This document shows, in pieces, positions 7,516 to 15,991 of a stretch of DNA of 64,000 nt. The number at the start of each line of letters is the position of its first letter. Within the stretch, counting starts at the first letter, position 1. This DNA is from Novosphingobium barchaimii LL02 (lineage in GTDB: Bacteria > Pseudomonadota > Alphaproteobacteria > Sphingomonadales > Sphingomonadaceae). The notes beneath the pieces were generated by a model. The model had not been told where the DNA came from. It made no database searches and worked only from the letters and a program-made list of their open reading frames with translations. A program made the position numbers and the translations under genes. Where the stretch lies: positions 1 to 64,000 of the forward strand of contig NZ_KQ130455.1 of NCBI RefSeq assembly GCF_001046635.1, written 5' to 3'.

Positions 7516-8469
7516 ATGGGAAGATTGAATGGACTAGATGGATTGCGCGGCATTGCGGCCGTTTGTGTCGTCGTTTTCCATGTGGCGGCGATCAACAGCA
7601 CGTTTCAGCCTTTTGGCGGCGGATATCTCGCTGTAGACTTCTTCTTCCTTCTTTCAGGATACGTGATGGCACGTAGTTATGAGGGAGGCGAAATCTGCAA
7701 GCCGTCCTTCCTGCTGAAGAGGGTGGCAAGGCTTTGGCCGACCATGGCGATTGGCGTCCTTCTTGGTGTCGCAGCTCACTGGGAAGAACCACGGCTGCTG
7801 TGGTTCGTGGTCGCCGGCATGTTTTTGATGCCGCTGTTCCTGACTGACCAGGCCTTTCCCATAAACAATGCGTCATGGTCCATATTTTTCGAGCTTCTGG
7901 CGAACGCAGCACATTCACTTATTCTCAGTAAACTGAACAGCCGGGCCTTGAGCATGCTCATCTTTATGCTGCTGCTTGGTGCGGTCGGGATAGTCTACGT
8001 GTTCGGCGGGCTAAAGCCAGGACCCTACACCCAAGCGTTTTGGCTCGGCCTGCCGCGCACTATGCTCTCATATTCGATCGGGATATTCCTGTTTCGAAAA
8101 TGGCGCGATGCTCCGCCCGTTTCGATTCCGTTTGTAGCCACCATTGCTCTACTCCCGGTCATGCTGACCAAGCCTTTTGCTGCCTCGCTAGCGGGCGGCT
8201 GGTTCGACATCGCCTTCGTCATCTTGATATGCCCGACCCTGATCGCGGGAGGATTGCGGCACACCACTTCTTGGGGGACATGGTTAGGAGCGATCTCGTT
8301 CCCGCTGTACGCCACCCATTATCCCATCCTCACCTTAGCCCACTTGGCTGGTGCGTCCCCTTTGGTAGGGTTCGCAGCAACCATCGTCGTGGCAGCGATG
8401 ATCCAATGGTGGAGGCCGATGCTTGGCTACTTCAAACGGACCGCCTACAGGCGAGAGAGCCCTTGCTGA
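7516..8469 (+). CDS. Acyltransferase 3 family membrane protein (O-acetyltransferase type)
   Basis: A 317-residue polytopic inner-membrane protein. The N-terminal GRLNGLDGLRGIAAVCVVVFH (LDGLRGxAxxxVxxxH) and the later YLAVDFFFLLSGYVMA (VDxFFxLSGF) are the hallmark motifs of acyltransferase family 3, which moves acyl groups onto sugars of exopolysaccharide, O-antigen or similar. About ten membrane helices follow. ATG 7516 places the first motif at the usual distance; upstream in-frame starts run into the ISL3 repeat. It sits near glycosyltransferase genes, which supports a role in polysaccharide decoration. The substrate is unknown. Confidence 0.85.
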   Translation: MGRLNGLDGLRGIAAVCVVVFHVAAINSTFQPFGGGYLAVDFFFLLSGYVMARSYEGGEICKPSFLLKRVARLWPTMAIGVLLGVAAHWEEPRLLWFVVAGMFLMPLFLTDQAFPINNASWSIFFELLANAAHSLILSKLNSRALSMLIFMLLLGAVGIVYVFGGLKPGPYTQAFWLGLPRTMLSYSIGIFLFRKWRDAPPVSIPFVATIALLPVMLTKPFAASLAGGWFDIAFVILICPTLIAGGLRHTTSWGTWLGAISFPLYATHYPILTLAHLAGASPLVGFAATIVVAAMIQWWRPMLGYFKRTAYRRESPC

Positions 8470-8497
8470 TGTTCTTTAATTGTTCTTTTTTCGAGGC

Positions 8498-8692
8498 ATG
8501 GAAGATTCGCGCACCACAGACCGCCTGATCGCGGGCTTGATCCAATCGGCTCCCGCCTGGGTCAGGGTTGTTATCACTGCTCGAACCTCCCGTGTTCGGA
8601 AGGACGCCATAGCAAGCCTCGCGGATCATGTTGCGGCTGGCTTGGCACAGGCGAAGCAGCACGACCATGAGCAGATGCGCCTGCCCTTTTAG
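8498..8692 (+). CDS. Small conserved sphingomonad-type protein (possibly DUF6771)
   Basis: A 64-residue protein from ATG 8498 (MEDSRTTDRLIAGLIQ). The pattern TTDRLIAGLIQSAPAWVRV followed by a charged helix and a short C-terminal helix resembles small DUF6771-like proteins of sphingomonads; this is from memory of the family and is uncertain. No catalytic motif is visible. The gene starts about 30 bp after the acyltransferase stop and could be co-transcribed with it. The following 284 bp, up to the end of the glycosyltransferase gene, holds nothing recognisable. Confidence 0.5.
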   Translation: MEDSRTTDRLIAGLIQSAPAWVRVVITARTSRVRKDAIASLADHVAAGLAQAKQHDHEQMRLPF

Positions 8693-8976
8693 CCACTGCG
8701 CCTATCATTTCAGGGATTCTACCGGCCCCACGGCACATACTGCCGATAATTCATATGCTTAATGCGTCCTTTTTGCCGCCGTGACCGTAGTTCCCCTGCA
8801 TCAACCCCATGTGATGCAAATTCAGACGGAAGTTCATTCCACTGAGGCGTGCGGGCGCGGTGGAGCAGGAGCTATCGCGTCCGCATATCCCTAATTAACT
8901 TTGCCCAAAAATCAGGCGGCGGATAACGCGGTTTTAGTGAATGACTGCACTTTCGGGTCCGTCCACTTGCTGATGC

Positions 8977-10002
8977 TCATGCCGCTAACCGTTGATACAT
9001 TTCCAGGAAAGGAATTGCCTGTTGGTCAAGCGAGAAGCGTCCCGCACGAGCGATTGCATCATCGCGTAGTTGTAGCCGCAGGTGTGGCTCATTGACGAGC
9101 CGCTCCACCGCGTAGGCGATTGCCGTAGGGTTTCGTCTGGCAACGAGAAGACCCGCGTCGCCAAGCAGATTTCGTACCCCGCCGACATCGGTAGCAACAC
9201 ATGGAAGGCCCGTCGCGAGGGCCTCGATCAAGGCCAACGGCGTGCCCTCATGATCAGACGGCAGAACGAACGCATCAAGCCGCCTTAGCCACGTAGCAAT
9301 GTCGTCTACGTCCCCGTGGAATTCCACGTTCAACCCTTCGGCTGCACTTCGTAAATTTGCTTCCTCTAGACCTTGGCCTGCGACAAACAAACGGCATGGC
9401 ACTCCCCGGTCTTTTAGTAGCCTTAGGGCATCGAAAACATCTCGATGGCGTTTCACCGGATGCAACCTTGCAGCAATGCCAAGCGTGATCGGCTGAGACA
9501 GCTTGCGGATTTCGGACGGACGATATTGGCGCAGGTCGATACCTGGAGGCACAACCGCGATGGGCTTGTTCGTCCATGGGCGAAAGCGCCGAGCCAAATC
9601 ATCCGATACAGCAGTCACGCTTTCGGCACGATGCAACCCCCAAGCGATCGAAGGAAGCCATCGCCATCCTTGCCCTAGCGCGATGTGAAGGGTGACGATG
9701 GACGGCATATCTCTCATCGCATGCGCCCCCAACGCACCCGCGATGTGTCCCTGCGCGTGAAAGACATCGATCTTTTCGCTGGAAAGTAGCTTGCTCAAAT
9801 CCGCCCTGAAGTGCTTGCTTCGTCGGTCGATGTGGTGCTGCGCAATGCCCGGAAGTGCGATCTGGCGACCTTGAGCGGCTGGATCATAGGCGATGACCAT
9901 GGGCTCGATACCATGGTGGAGGCTGATGGCGCATAAATCCGCGACCATCCGTTCACGCCCTCCCGTGACCAGGTTTGGCAGCAAATGAGCGACGCGCAGC
10001 AC
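8977..10002 (-). CDS. Glycosyltransferase family 4 (GT-B) protein
   Basis: A 341-residue cytoplasmic or membrane-associated glycosyltransferase. The N-terminal domain opens MLRVAHLLPNLVTGGRERMV, the usual GT4 acceptor-domain start with a GG loop. The C-terminal domain has IGIAARLHPVKRH-type text (LGIAARLHPVKRHRDVFDAL) and the donor-site motif DHEGTPLALIEALATGLP, an E-x7-E pattern, near residue 255. It retains nucleotide-sugar binding features. It follows the radical SAM gene by only 9 bp on the same strand, so the two form an operon. The probable role is assembly of a surface glycan; donor and acceptor are unknown. Confidence 0.85.
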   Translation of the reverse strand: MLRVAHLLPNLVTGGRERMVADLCAISLHHGIEPMVIAYDPAAQGRQIALPGIAQHHIDRRSKHFRADLSKLLSSEKIDVFHAQGHIAGALGAHAMRDMPSIVTLHIALGQGWRWLPSIAWGLHRAESVTAVSDDLARRFRPWTNKPIAVVPPGIDLRQYRPSEIRKLSQPITLGIAARLHPVKRHRDVFDALRLLKDRGVPCRLFVAGQGLEEANLRSAAEGLNVEFHGDVDDIATWLRRLDAFVLPSDHEGTPLALIEALATGLPCVATDVGGVRNLLGDAGLLVARRNPTAIAYAVERLVNEPHLRLQLRDDAIARAGRFSLDQQAIPFLEMYQRLAA

Positions 10003-10011
10003 GACCGAGCT

Positions 10012-11160
10012 CTAGCCAGCAAGCCGACTAGCCGCATCCTTTGTGTATTTTTTCAAGGAGGGACCATGCTTCTCTACGCGAGATCCCGCTTCGCAATGGC
10101 AGTTCGGGCAGTTCAGCTTGAAGGCATCCCTTGCGGCCTCATGATGCTGCTCGGTGTAAAGTATTTGGTTAAGCCGCTTATCATGCAGATTTCCGAGCGG
10201 GAAAGTGACGTAACAAAGCATGACCGAGCCATCGGCTCCGACCCAAAGAAGCTTACGGGCATCGCACGGGATGCGCATATTTTCTTGTTCGAGTGCCCAG
10301 TCTGCGAACGATGCTAGGGCGACCTCACTTTCGGTAAGTAGGCTCGGTCTTGCTCGTTTCAGTTTGAGCAGGTGGTTGATTACGAGGTCAACCGCAGGCC
10401 TGTCTTCCGGTCGGAACTGAAGTTCGCGTTCGGGGCCTTCCTGGAAGTAGGGCAGCGAGTAATGCACGACATCGACATGGATGCTGGCCTGGAAGCGATC
10501 GGCGAAGGCAACCATTTCATTCACCGCTTCGATATTCGCAGACCGGCGGCTGAGCAGAAAATTGAACTGGATATCCAACTCTTCCGGGCCAAACTTCTTT
10601 CGTGTGTTGGTCAGGCTTTCGACGAGCCGATCAAACCGACCTGGACGCTGTACATATTCGTCGAAGGCCCCATTCTCGCCGTAGTAGCCGATGGTCACTT
10701 TCCTCAGACCGGCGGCATGCAACGCTTCTATCTTGCGGTCGAGGATCAGGCCGTTTGTCGTCATGTAGCAGCCAACGCCAAGCTTTTTCGAAATGTTGAC
10801 CATTTCGACGACGTCGGGGTGCAACAGTGGCTCACCACCGTATAAGCGTACCGCTGGAACCTTGGCTGCGGCGGCATCCTCCAACAACTCCCGGACGGTC
10901 TGCAACGGCAGTTGGGAACCCGGCATGAAGTCGCGACCGTACTTGCAGCCCTGGCACCGCAGATTGCAATGCGCAGTGATCGCAATCGTGATCTTCTCGG
11001 TGTTGGCGCGCAGTAATGAGGGCCAAGCAGAAGCCGCACTACTAATCATGCGTTCTTTGGCGCGATAGCCGTACTTCAAGGCAGAAGCTGTTGAAGGGAT
11101 GGTTCTGGCCAGTGTCCTGGCCATGCTATCGATCGTCATAGTTGCCCGCCTGTTGGTCAT
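10012..11160 (-). CDS. Radical SAM/SPASM domain protein
   Basis: A 382-residue enzyme. C65NLRCQGC72 gives the CxxxCxxC cluster that binds the radical-SAM [4Fe-4S] centre, and VPAVRLYGGEPLLHPD is the usual GGEP loop. The C-terminus has several cysteines (IPCDARKLLWVGADGSVMLC, then NCPNCHCEAG) as expected for a SPASM domain holding auxiliary clusters. Such enzymes modify peptides, carbohydrates or small molecules. The tight pairing with a glycosyltransferase suggests a carbohydrate or glycopeptide product, but no precursor peptide gene was seen nearby. A start at 11139 (MTIDSMAR) is also possible. Confidence 0.85.
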   Translation of the reverse strand: MTNRRATMTIDSMARTLARTIPSTASALKYGYRAKERMISSAASAWPSLLRANTEKITIAITAHCNLRCQGCKYGRDFMPGSQLPLQTVRELLEDAAAAKVPAVRLYGGEPLLHPDVVEMVNISKKLGVGCYMTTNGLILDRKIEALHAAGLRKVTIGYYGENGAFDEYVQRPGRFDRLVESLTNTRKKFGPEELDIQFNFLLSRRSANIEAVNEMVAFADRFQASIHVDVVHYSLPYFQEGPERELQFRPEDRPAVDLVINHLLKLKRARPSLLTESEVALASFADWALEQENMRIPCDARKLLWVGADGSVMLCYVTFPLGNLHDKRLNQILYTEQHHEAARDAFKLNCPNCHCEAGSRVEKHGPSLKKYTKDAASRLAG

Positions 11161-11211
11161 GGTGGCGCTCGAACGCGCTTATCCTTAAAGCCATCACCTG
11201 ATGTTCGTTTG

Positions 11212-11260
11212 ATTTCAAAGGGAAAGGGAAAGGTGTTCCAAATGTGGACAATGACACATA
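11212..11260 (-). promoter_or_regulatory. Upstream motif shared with the second acyltransferase, copy 1
   Basis: This 49-nt sequence lies about 52 bp upstream of the radical SAM gene and matches 18782-18830 at 40 of 49 positions. The best-conserved part read towards the gene is TGTCATTGTCC. Both copies stand upstream of leftward polysaccharide-type genes, so a shared promoter or operator is likely. Confidence 0.5.
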
Positions 11261-11310
11261 GAAAGATGAGCAAGCGCGTGTAGCGCCTGTAATCGAACCT
11301 ATGGCCATGG

Positions 11311-12156
11311 TCAGGTGAGGTCGAACCTATCCTCAGTCGCCTCGCGTAGTTTTGGGTTATAGTCGGCCAAGACCATCATAAAAACGTCTGGTTGGCTGTC
11401 AGCAGAAGCTTTGATCTCACCTTTGGGGATTTTCCTGTCTAAGCGCTTGCCGAGCAACCAAAGGGCCTTGTCGAGCACCCTTCGCGTATAAGGGTAGGTC
11501 ATGCCGAGAAGAGGGGCCTGTGCTGCGATATTTGCTTCGATCGTGGGCAGCCAGCGCGCGTGCAAAGCTTCAAAATCATGGAGAAATGCCGTGGCCGCTT
11601 TTTCCTCCTTGATGCCATTGCGGTGCTTAGCTCCCATTACGTCATTCAAGGCCATGACAGCATAGCTATCCCACATCGTCGCGTGTTCGGGTTGATAGTA
11701 CCAGAGGGATTTCATGCAGAACGAAGAGAGATTTGCGCCGACACCTAGATTATACTTAGCGATGATACCATGCACCCCTGCAACTGCACTGACCCAAAGC
11801 CGCGCAAGCTCACTGGAATGATCTTCACTCAGATCGAGAGTGACTGATTTGTATTCTTTGAAGAGGTAAAGAGCAATTTCTTCAAGTTTTTCAGAGCGAT
11901 TTCCATCCACATTTTTATTTATAGCACCTTGATGTACGCTGTACTCTCTAGCAAAGGCATACGTCTGTTCGCCCGTCCAAGGGGCTGACTTAAGGCGTTC
12001 GACCAATAGATTGTCGGTAAGCCGATTACGCGGGCGGGCATCTTGTGATGGGTTATTGCGCCATTGATCAATCGCTGAAGCGACACCCCACCAAATTGCA
12101 CCTTCCATGCTTGATGCAACTTGCTTCGCTTTATCCCTCTGCCAAGACATGCTCAC
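11311..12156 (-). CDS. Uncharacterised 281-residue protein
   Basis: Not recognised. It is predicted mainly helical, with no signal peptide or membrane segment. Around residues 144-166 the stretch SSFCMKSLWYYQPEHATMWD, followed by SYA, resembles a K-x-L-x-x-x-x-P-x-x-x-x-x-x-D-S motif seen in several uncharacterised helical proteins that may share a glycosylase-like helical fold; that is a weak resemblance. Codon use is less GC-rich than in the core genes, in keeping with acquired DNA. It stands alone between the radical SAM operon and a divergent gene, with 286 bp of unassigned sequence upstream. Confidence 0.6.
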   Translation of the reverse strand: MSMSWQRDKAKQVASSMEGAIWWGVASAIDQWRNNPSQDARPRNRLTDNLLVERLKSAPWTGEQTYAFAREYSVHQGAINKNVDGNRSEKLEEIALYLFKEYKSVTLDLSEDHSSELARLWVSAVAGVHGIIAKYNLGVGANLSSFCMKSLWYYQPEHATMWDSYAVMALNDVMGAKHRNGIKEEKAATAFLHDFEALHARWLPTIEANIAAQAPLLGMTYPYTRRVLDKALWLLGKRLDRKIPKGEIKASADSQPDVFMMVLADYNPKLREATEDRFDLT

Positions 12157-12442
12157 GTATCGAACTCCTTCGCGGGCAAGGCGGCAACGCTGTCCGATTT
12201 CAACAGCCTGCTGCCCCTTCTTCCGTTAGCTCAGCAATGCGAAAGCGTCTGCGAATTGTCGATCCGGGAAAATTCCGGTCTTACAGAAGGTTAAGGCGCA
12301 GAATTTTGGCGAGCCCTGCTTAGCCGAGCATAACGTCGCAGGCGCGATCGACGCTGGCTCAGCGCGGCCCGCAAAGTGGTCGTAGGGGAAAAAATGTTAA
12401 CACCTTGCCCGGTGCAGCCTTCGATTGCAGTAAGCGTGGCGT

Positions 12443-13153
12443 ATGATCGAATTCGTCGCCCCAGCGCATGAAGACCCGGCCCTTGCCCAATCGCCCCTCC
12501 TGCGCGGTGCGTTGCTGACCCTCGGCTATATCGTCCAGCATGGCCCCATCGGCCTGACGCAGAACAAGGCCTTGAAGCGGTATTTCGTGACGTGGGCTGC
12601 TGAAACGTTCAACTGGCCCCATTACACCGCCGAAGACCTGTACGCGGTCAACAAGGTACTGAACGAAGAGGACTTCCCGCCGCTGGTGGTCCTTCACGAC
12701 CTGCTGGTCAGCGCCAAGTTGGCAAGGCATCGCAAAGGTTTCCTGCACATCACGAAAACGGGGAAGGATCTGCTACAGCATCCGGGCAACCTCTGGATCA
12801 CCTTGGCCCATCATATCTTGTTCGTCCTCGATCACTCCCGATACACGCGGTACGGCGACGAACTCGCCGGAGATTGGCTGCTGTTCCTCAACATCATCAA
12901 CGTCGAGGCTCATACCGGCCTAACCTACGAGCGCTTCGTAGAGGTGCTGCTCGGGGCTGGACCGGAAGACCATCGGGCTTATGCAATGGCCTACATCCAC
13001 ATCCTGCGCCCGTTGTGCTGGCTTGGACTTCTGGACGAGACCCGCCACGGCAAGCCCTATCCGACAGAGAAGCTGTTCACGAAGACCGCCCTTTGGCCTC
13101 GGGTGATCCAGGCGGAATCCGATAAGGTGTTGCCGGACGTCACCCGGCATTGA
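12443..13153 (+). CDS. Uncharacterised 236-residue protein
   Basis: Not recognised. The N-terminal part is helical (ALLTLGYIVQHGPIGLTQNK) and is followed by LHDLLVSAKLARHRKGFLHI plus TKTGKDLL, which reads like a winged-helix unit, so DNA binding is conceivable. The C-terminal half is hydrophobic-aromatic but has no clear membrane span. It is intact and well coded. It sits between an unrelated divergent gene and the IS21 element; 140 bp of unassigned sequence separates it from the IS end. Confidence 0.6.
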   Translation: MIEFVAPAHEDPALAQSPLLRGALLTLGYIVQHGPIGLTQNKALKRYFVTWAAETFNWPHYTAEDLYAVNKVLNEEDFPPLVVLHDLLVSAKLARHRKGFLHITKTGKDLLQHPGNLWITLAHHILFVLDHSRYTRYGDELAGDWLLFLNIINVEAHTGLTYERFVEVLLGAGPEDHRAYAMAYIHILRPLCWLGLLDETRHGKPYPTEKLFTKTALWPRVIQAESDKVLPDVTRH

Positions 13154-13288
13154 TCTGTTTGCGCCGATAACGCCACTTATGGGAACTCCACTTACCGCCA
13201 GCGTGGCTCCCGTTTGAAAGCCATGTTCTTTGGCAGCGGCGTATGTGCTGATTTTTAAGGATCTAGCCCTATTGCCCCAGGAAACGTG

Positions 13289-13293
13289 CATCT
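13289..13293. repeat. Target-site duplication, left copy (IS21 element)
   Basis: CATCT, repeated at 15929-15933. Five bases lies within the usual 4-8 bp range for IS21. Confidence 0.8.
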
Positions 13294-13386
13294 TGTAGCG
13301 CGACATCGCCGGTGATTGGTCAGCGACACTGATGGTGATGTGTCAGCGGTGACGTTGAGGATAATGTCACACGAGGTTGGCCTGGA

Positions 13387-14232
13387 TCAAGAGGCGTTGT
13401 CGCGCAGCGATGTCGCTGGAACGGTTTCGATGTCGCGGGGCGATGTCGCTGGATCAGGAGGACTGTCGCGGAGCGATGTCGCTGCGGCCAGTGCGGATCG
13501 CCTGCGATAGCTCTCGACGTTCATTTCCAGGATAGTGGCGTGGTGAACGAGCCTGTCGATGGCGGCGACAGTCATTGCCTTATCCAAAAAAATGGCATCC
13601 CAACCGCTGAATGGTTGGTTGGCGGTGATCATGATGGAGCGCCTTTCGTATCTGGCAGAGATGAGTTCGAACAGGACGCTGGTCTCGGCCTGGTCCTTGC
13701 GGACGTAGGACAGGTCATCGAGGATGAGCAGGTCGAAGCGGTCGAGCCTGGCGATCTCCTGGGTCAAGGTCAGGGCCTGACGTGCGGCCTGCAAACGCTG
13801 GACGAGATCGGTGGTCCGGGTGAAGAAGACCCGGTATCCGCGCGCCACAAGCTCGTTGCCGATGGCGGCCGCGGCGTGGCTCTTGCCGGCACCAGGCGGA
13901 CCAAATGCCAGAAGATTGTGGCCAGCCTTGAGCCAGGTATCTCCTTGGGCCAGAGCCAAGACCTGGGCCTTGCTCAAGGTGGGAACGAGGCTGAAGTCGA
14001 AGGCATCCAGGGTCTTGCCGGGCGGCAGCCGTGCTTCTGTAAGATGGCGCTGGATCCGGCGTTGCTCGCGTTCGGCGAGTTCCAGTTCGGCCAGGGCTGC
14101 CAGCAGGCGCGAAGCCGGCCATCCCTCCTTGTCCGCTCGTGAACAAAAGTCTGGCCAGAGACGGGCAATGGTGGGCAGACGCAGCGTGCCCAGCAACATG
14201 GGCAGCTTGGCGGTGTCGACAGTGATGCTCAT
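13387..14232 (-). CDS. istB: IS21 helper ATPase IstB
   Basis: A 281-residue AAA+ ATPase of the DnaA/DnaC class. Walker A is FGPPGAGKSHAAAAIG (about residues 109-124), Walker B is FDLLILDDLSYV, and the sensor region includes SIMITANQPFSGWD. It assembles on DNA and activates the IstA transposase. The start overlaps the istA stop by 4 bp (ATGA). The last 35 residues (with TSLRD appearing twice) are encoded by the GCGATGTCGCT-type terminal repeats, so the coding end and the IS end overlap. Confidence 0.93.
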   Translation of the reverse strand: MSITVDTAKLPMLLGTLRLPTIARLWPDFCSRADKEGWPASRLLAALAELELAEREQRRIQRHLTEARLPPGKTLDAFDFSLVPTLSKAQVLALAQGDTWLKAGHNLLAFGPPGAGKSHAAAAIGNELVARGYRVFFTRTTDLVQRLQAARQALTLTQEIARLDRFDLLILDDLSYVRKDQAETSVLFELISARYERRSIMITANQPFSGWDAIFLDKAMTVAAIDRLVHHATILEMNVESYRRRSALAAATSLRDSPPDPATSPRDIETVPATSLRDNAS

Positions 14233-15752
14233 GCGGCCATCTCCCTGGCGGTGAGCAAATCGTCGTAAGTGTCAGGCTGGGGAATATCGACGACCACATC
14301 GACCGGTTCATTGCCGGGCCGTTGGAAGCGCTCCTGCAGATCCTTCAGATCAGGTAAGCCCTGGCCATCGAGTATGCCGGTCAGGGTCGCGGCGAGCTCA
14401 GCCTCGCAGGCCTGGTCATGCGCAAGCCACAGCAGCCCCACCATGATGCGGCATGCGGCGGCTTTGGGAAGCGCACCCTCCAGAGCATCCCAGCAGCGGC
14501 GATATTCGCTGCGAGGGAAGAGCTTGTTGCGATAGACAAGGTTTGCCAGCGCGTGGGGCTTGGTACGCAGGCTGTGGATCACGTGCCGATAATTGACGAC
14601 GTGGTCATGACCGCCCCGCCCGCGATCGGGCGCCCGCCCGCGTGGCAGGGTCTCGATGGGCTGCCCGGCCAGATAGAGGTCGATCCGGTCATCGAAGATC
14701 CTGGCTCGCAGGCTATGGCCGATGAGCCGGGAAGGCACGGTGTAGAAGACCTTGCGCAGCACGAAGCCGCCCGATGAGGTGACGAGCACCGTAGCTTCAT
14801 CATAATCGCAGCTACGGCGTGAAGGTAACGGCCGCAGGTGCTCAGCTTCGATGCGCAAGGCATCGCGCCGCCGCGCGTTGTGCCGGCCCACGACCTGGGC
14901 GAGGAACGTGCGCCAGTCCTCGATGGCGGCGAAGTCACGTGTCCCGCGCAACTGGAGTGCCTGATCGAGCCGATCCTTGAGGTGGCCATGACGGCTCTCG
15001 ATGGACCCATTCTCATGGGCGATCCCGCGATTGTTGCGGGTGGGCTCCATCTGGTAATCGGCGCACAGGGCGGCATAGCGGGTCCGCAGATCTTCCTGGG
15101 CATCTTGCTCCAGGTTGGCGAACGCCGCGGAGAGGCTATCGGTGCGATGCTCGTGCGGCACGCCGCCAAGCTGCCACAGCGCATTCTGAAGGCCGCAGGC
15201 CAGCGCCGTGAAGCTTTCTCCTCCCAGCACGACCTCGGCATGCTCCCACCCGGAATAGACCAGCGCGAAGTGATAGATCAGGTGCGGGGTCGGATTGCCG
15301 GAGATGGTGACCTTCAGATCGCGGGCGTCAAAGAAATCCGACATGCCCTGTCGGCCAGGCGGATGGTTCTGCCGGAAGATGACCTCACGCTCTGGTCCAT
15401 GCTCGGCCTTCCATAGCCGTATCCGGCGTTCCAGGGTTCTGCGGGCTGGCGTCAGATCGAGCCCGGGGTGGCGCTGCTCCAGCTCCCCAAGAATAGAGAT
15501 GGGCTTCAGGCCCGGCGTGCTCTCGAGCAAAGGCACGATTTCTTTATCCCACAGTTCGGCGAGCGGATCTGGCCTACCGCCGCCATGACGTCGCTCCCGG
15601 CGACGCTCCGATGGCGACCGGGGATCTTTCTCTATCCGGTAGCCCGTGCTGGTGGAGAAGCCAGCCATGGCGGCGGCGGCTTTTTGCGGGTGTTTTTGAC
15701 GAAGGGACATGTAGTACCTCTGCTGTTGGTCGGTGATGGGACGGCCAGGCAT
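14229..15752 (-). CDS. istA: IS21 transposase IstA
   Basis: A 507-residue integrase-type DDE transposase. An N-terminal helix-turn-helix (QKAAAAMAGFSTSTGYRIEK, about 23-42) is followed by the rve core with SDFFDARDLKV, EHRTDSLSAAF and NGSIESRHGHLKDRL carrying D, D and E. The C-terminal domain is of the Mu-type beta-barrel kind. The length matches the family and no frameshift was found. It is translated before istB with an overlapping stop/start. Confidence 0.95.
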   Translation of the reverse strand: MPGRPITDQQQRYYMSLRQKHPQKAAAAMAGFSTSTGYRIEKDPRSPSERRRERRHGGGRPDPLAELWDKEIVPLLESTPGLKPISILGELEQRHPGLDLTPARRTLERRIRLWKAEHGPEREVIFRQNHPPGRQGMSDFFDARDLKVTISGNPTPHLIYHFALVYSGWEHAEVVLGGESFTALACGLQNALWQLGGVPHEHRTDSLSAAFANLEQDAQEDLRTRYAALCADYQMEPTRNNRGIAHENGSIESRHGHLKDRLDQALQLRGTRDFAAIEDWRTFLAQVVGRHNARRRDALRIEAEHLRPLPSRRSCDYDEATVLVTSSGGFVLRKVFYTVPSRLIGHSLRARIFDDRIDLYLAGQPIETLPRGRAPDRGRGGHDHVVNYRHVIHSLRTKPHALANLVYRNKLFPRSEYRRCWDALEGALPKAAACRIMVGLLWLAHDQACEAELAATLTGILDGQGLPDLKDLQERFQRPGNEPVDVVVDIPQPDTYDDLLTAREMAA

Positions 15753-15828
15753 CCGATCCTCTTCTTGGCGTTGAAGATTGGACCATCCTGACCGCTGTCG
15801 CCGCCAACGGCACGGGGAAACCCGCGCC

Positions 15829-15883
15829 CGTGTGGGGGGAAGCTACGTCCGGGCTACGCCCGGCCTCCGCTTCCCCCCACACG
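15829..15883. terminator. Strong GC-rich hairpin inside the IS21 right end
   Basis: A perfect 15-bp stem (CGTGTGGGGGGAAGC with GCTTCCCCCCACACG) encloses a second smaller hairpin. It lies upstream of istA and inside the element. It has no U-tract, so a simple intrinsic terminator is not certain; it may block read-in transcription into istA. Confidence 0.45.
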
Positions 15884-15928
15884 TCATCTACGATGTCGCT
15901 GACCCTTCAACTGCGATGTCGCTGTGCA

Positions 15929-15933
15929 CATCT
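15929..15933. repeat. Target-site duplication, right copy (IS21 element)
   Basis: CATCT, identical to 13289-13293. Confidence 0.8.
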
Positions 15934-15991
15934 AGCGGTAGGGGCTCCCGCGTCTGCAATTCATCATCAATATGCACCTCGCCATCGTCTG

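Larger units (their letters stand above)
13294..15928 (-). mobile_element. IS21-family insertion sequence
   Basis: A 2635-bp element reading istA then istB leftward, with TG...CA tips and a CATCT duplication. The tips are imperfect inverted repeats (GCGACATCGC and GGTCAGCGACA shared at matching positions). Extra copies of GCGATGTCGCT recur inside both ends, as expected for the multiple transposase-binding repeats of this family. Both genes are intact. It lies directly upstream of the GT-C type gene at 15992. Confidence 0.9.

Noticed and set aside
12157-12442. Possible recombinase-like remnant upstream of the 236-aa gene
   Set aside because: Short basic frames on the minus strand did not form a convincing protein in any single frame.
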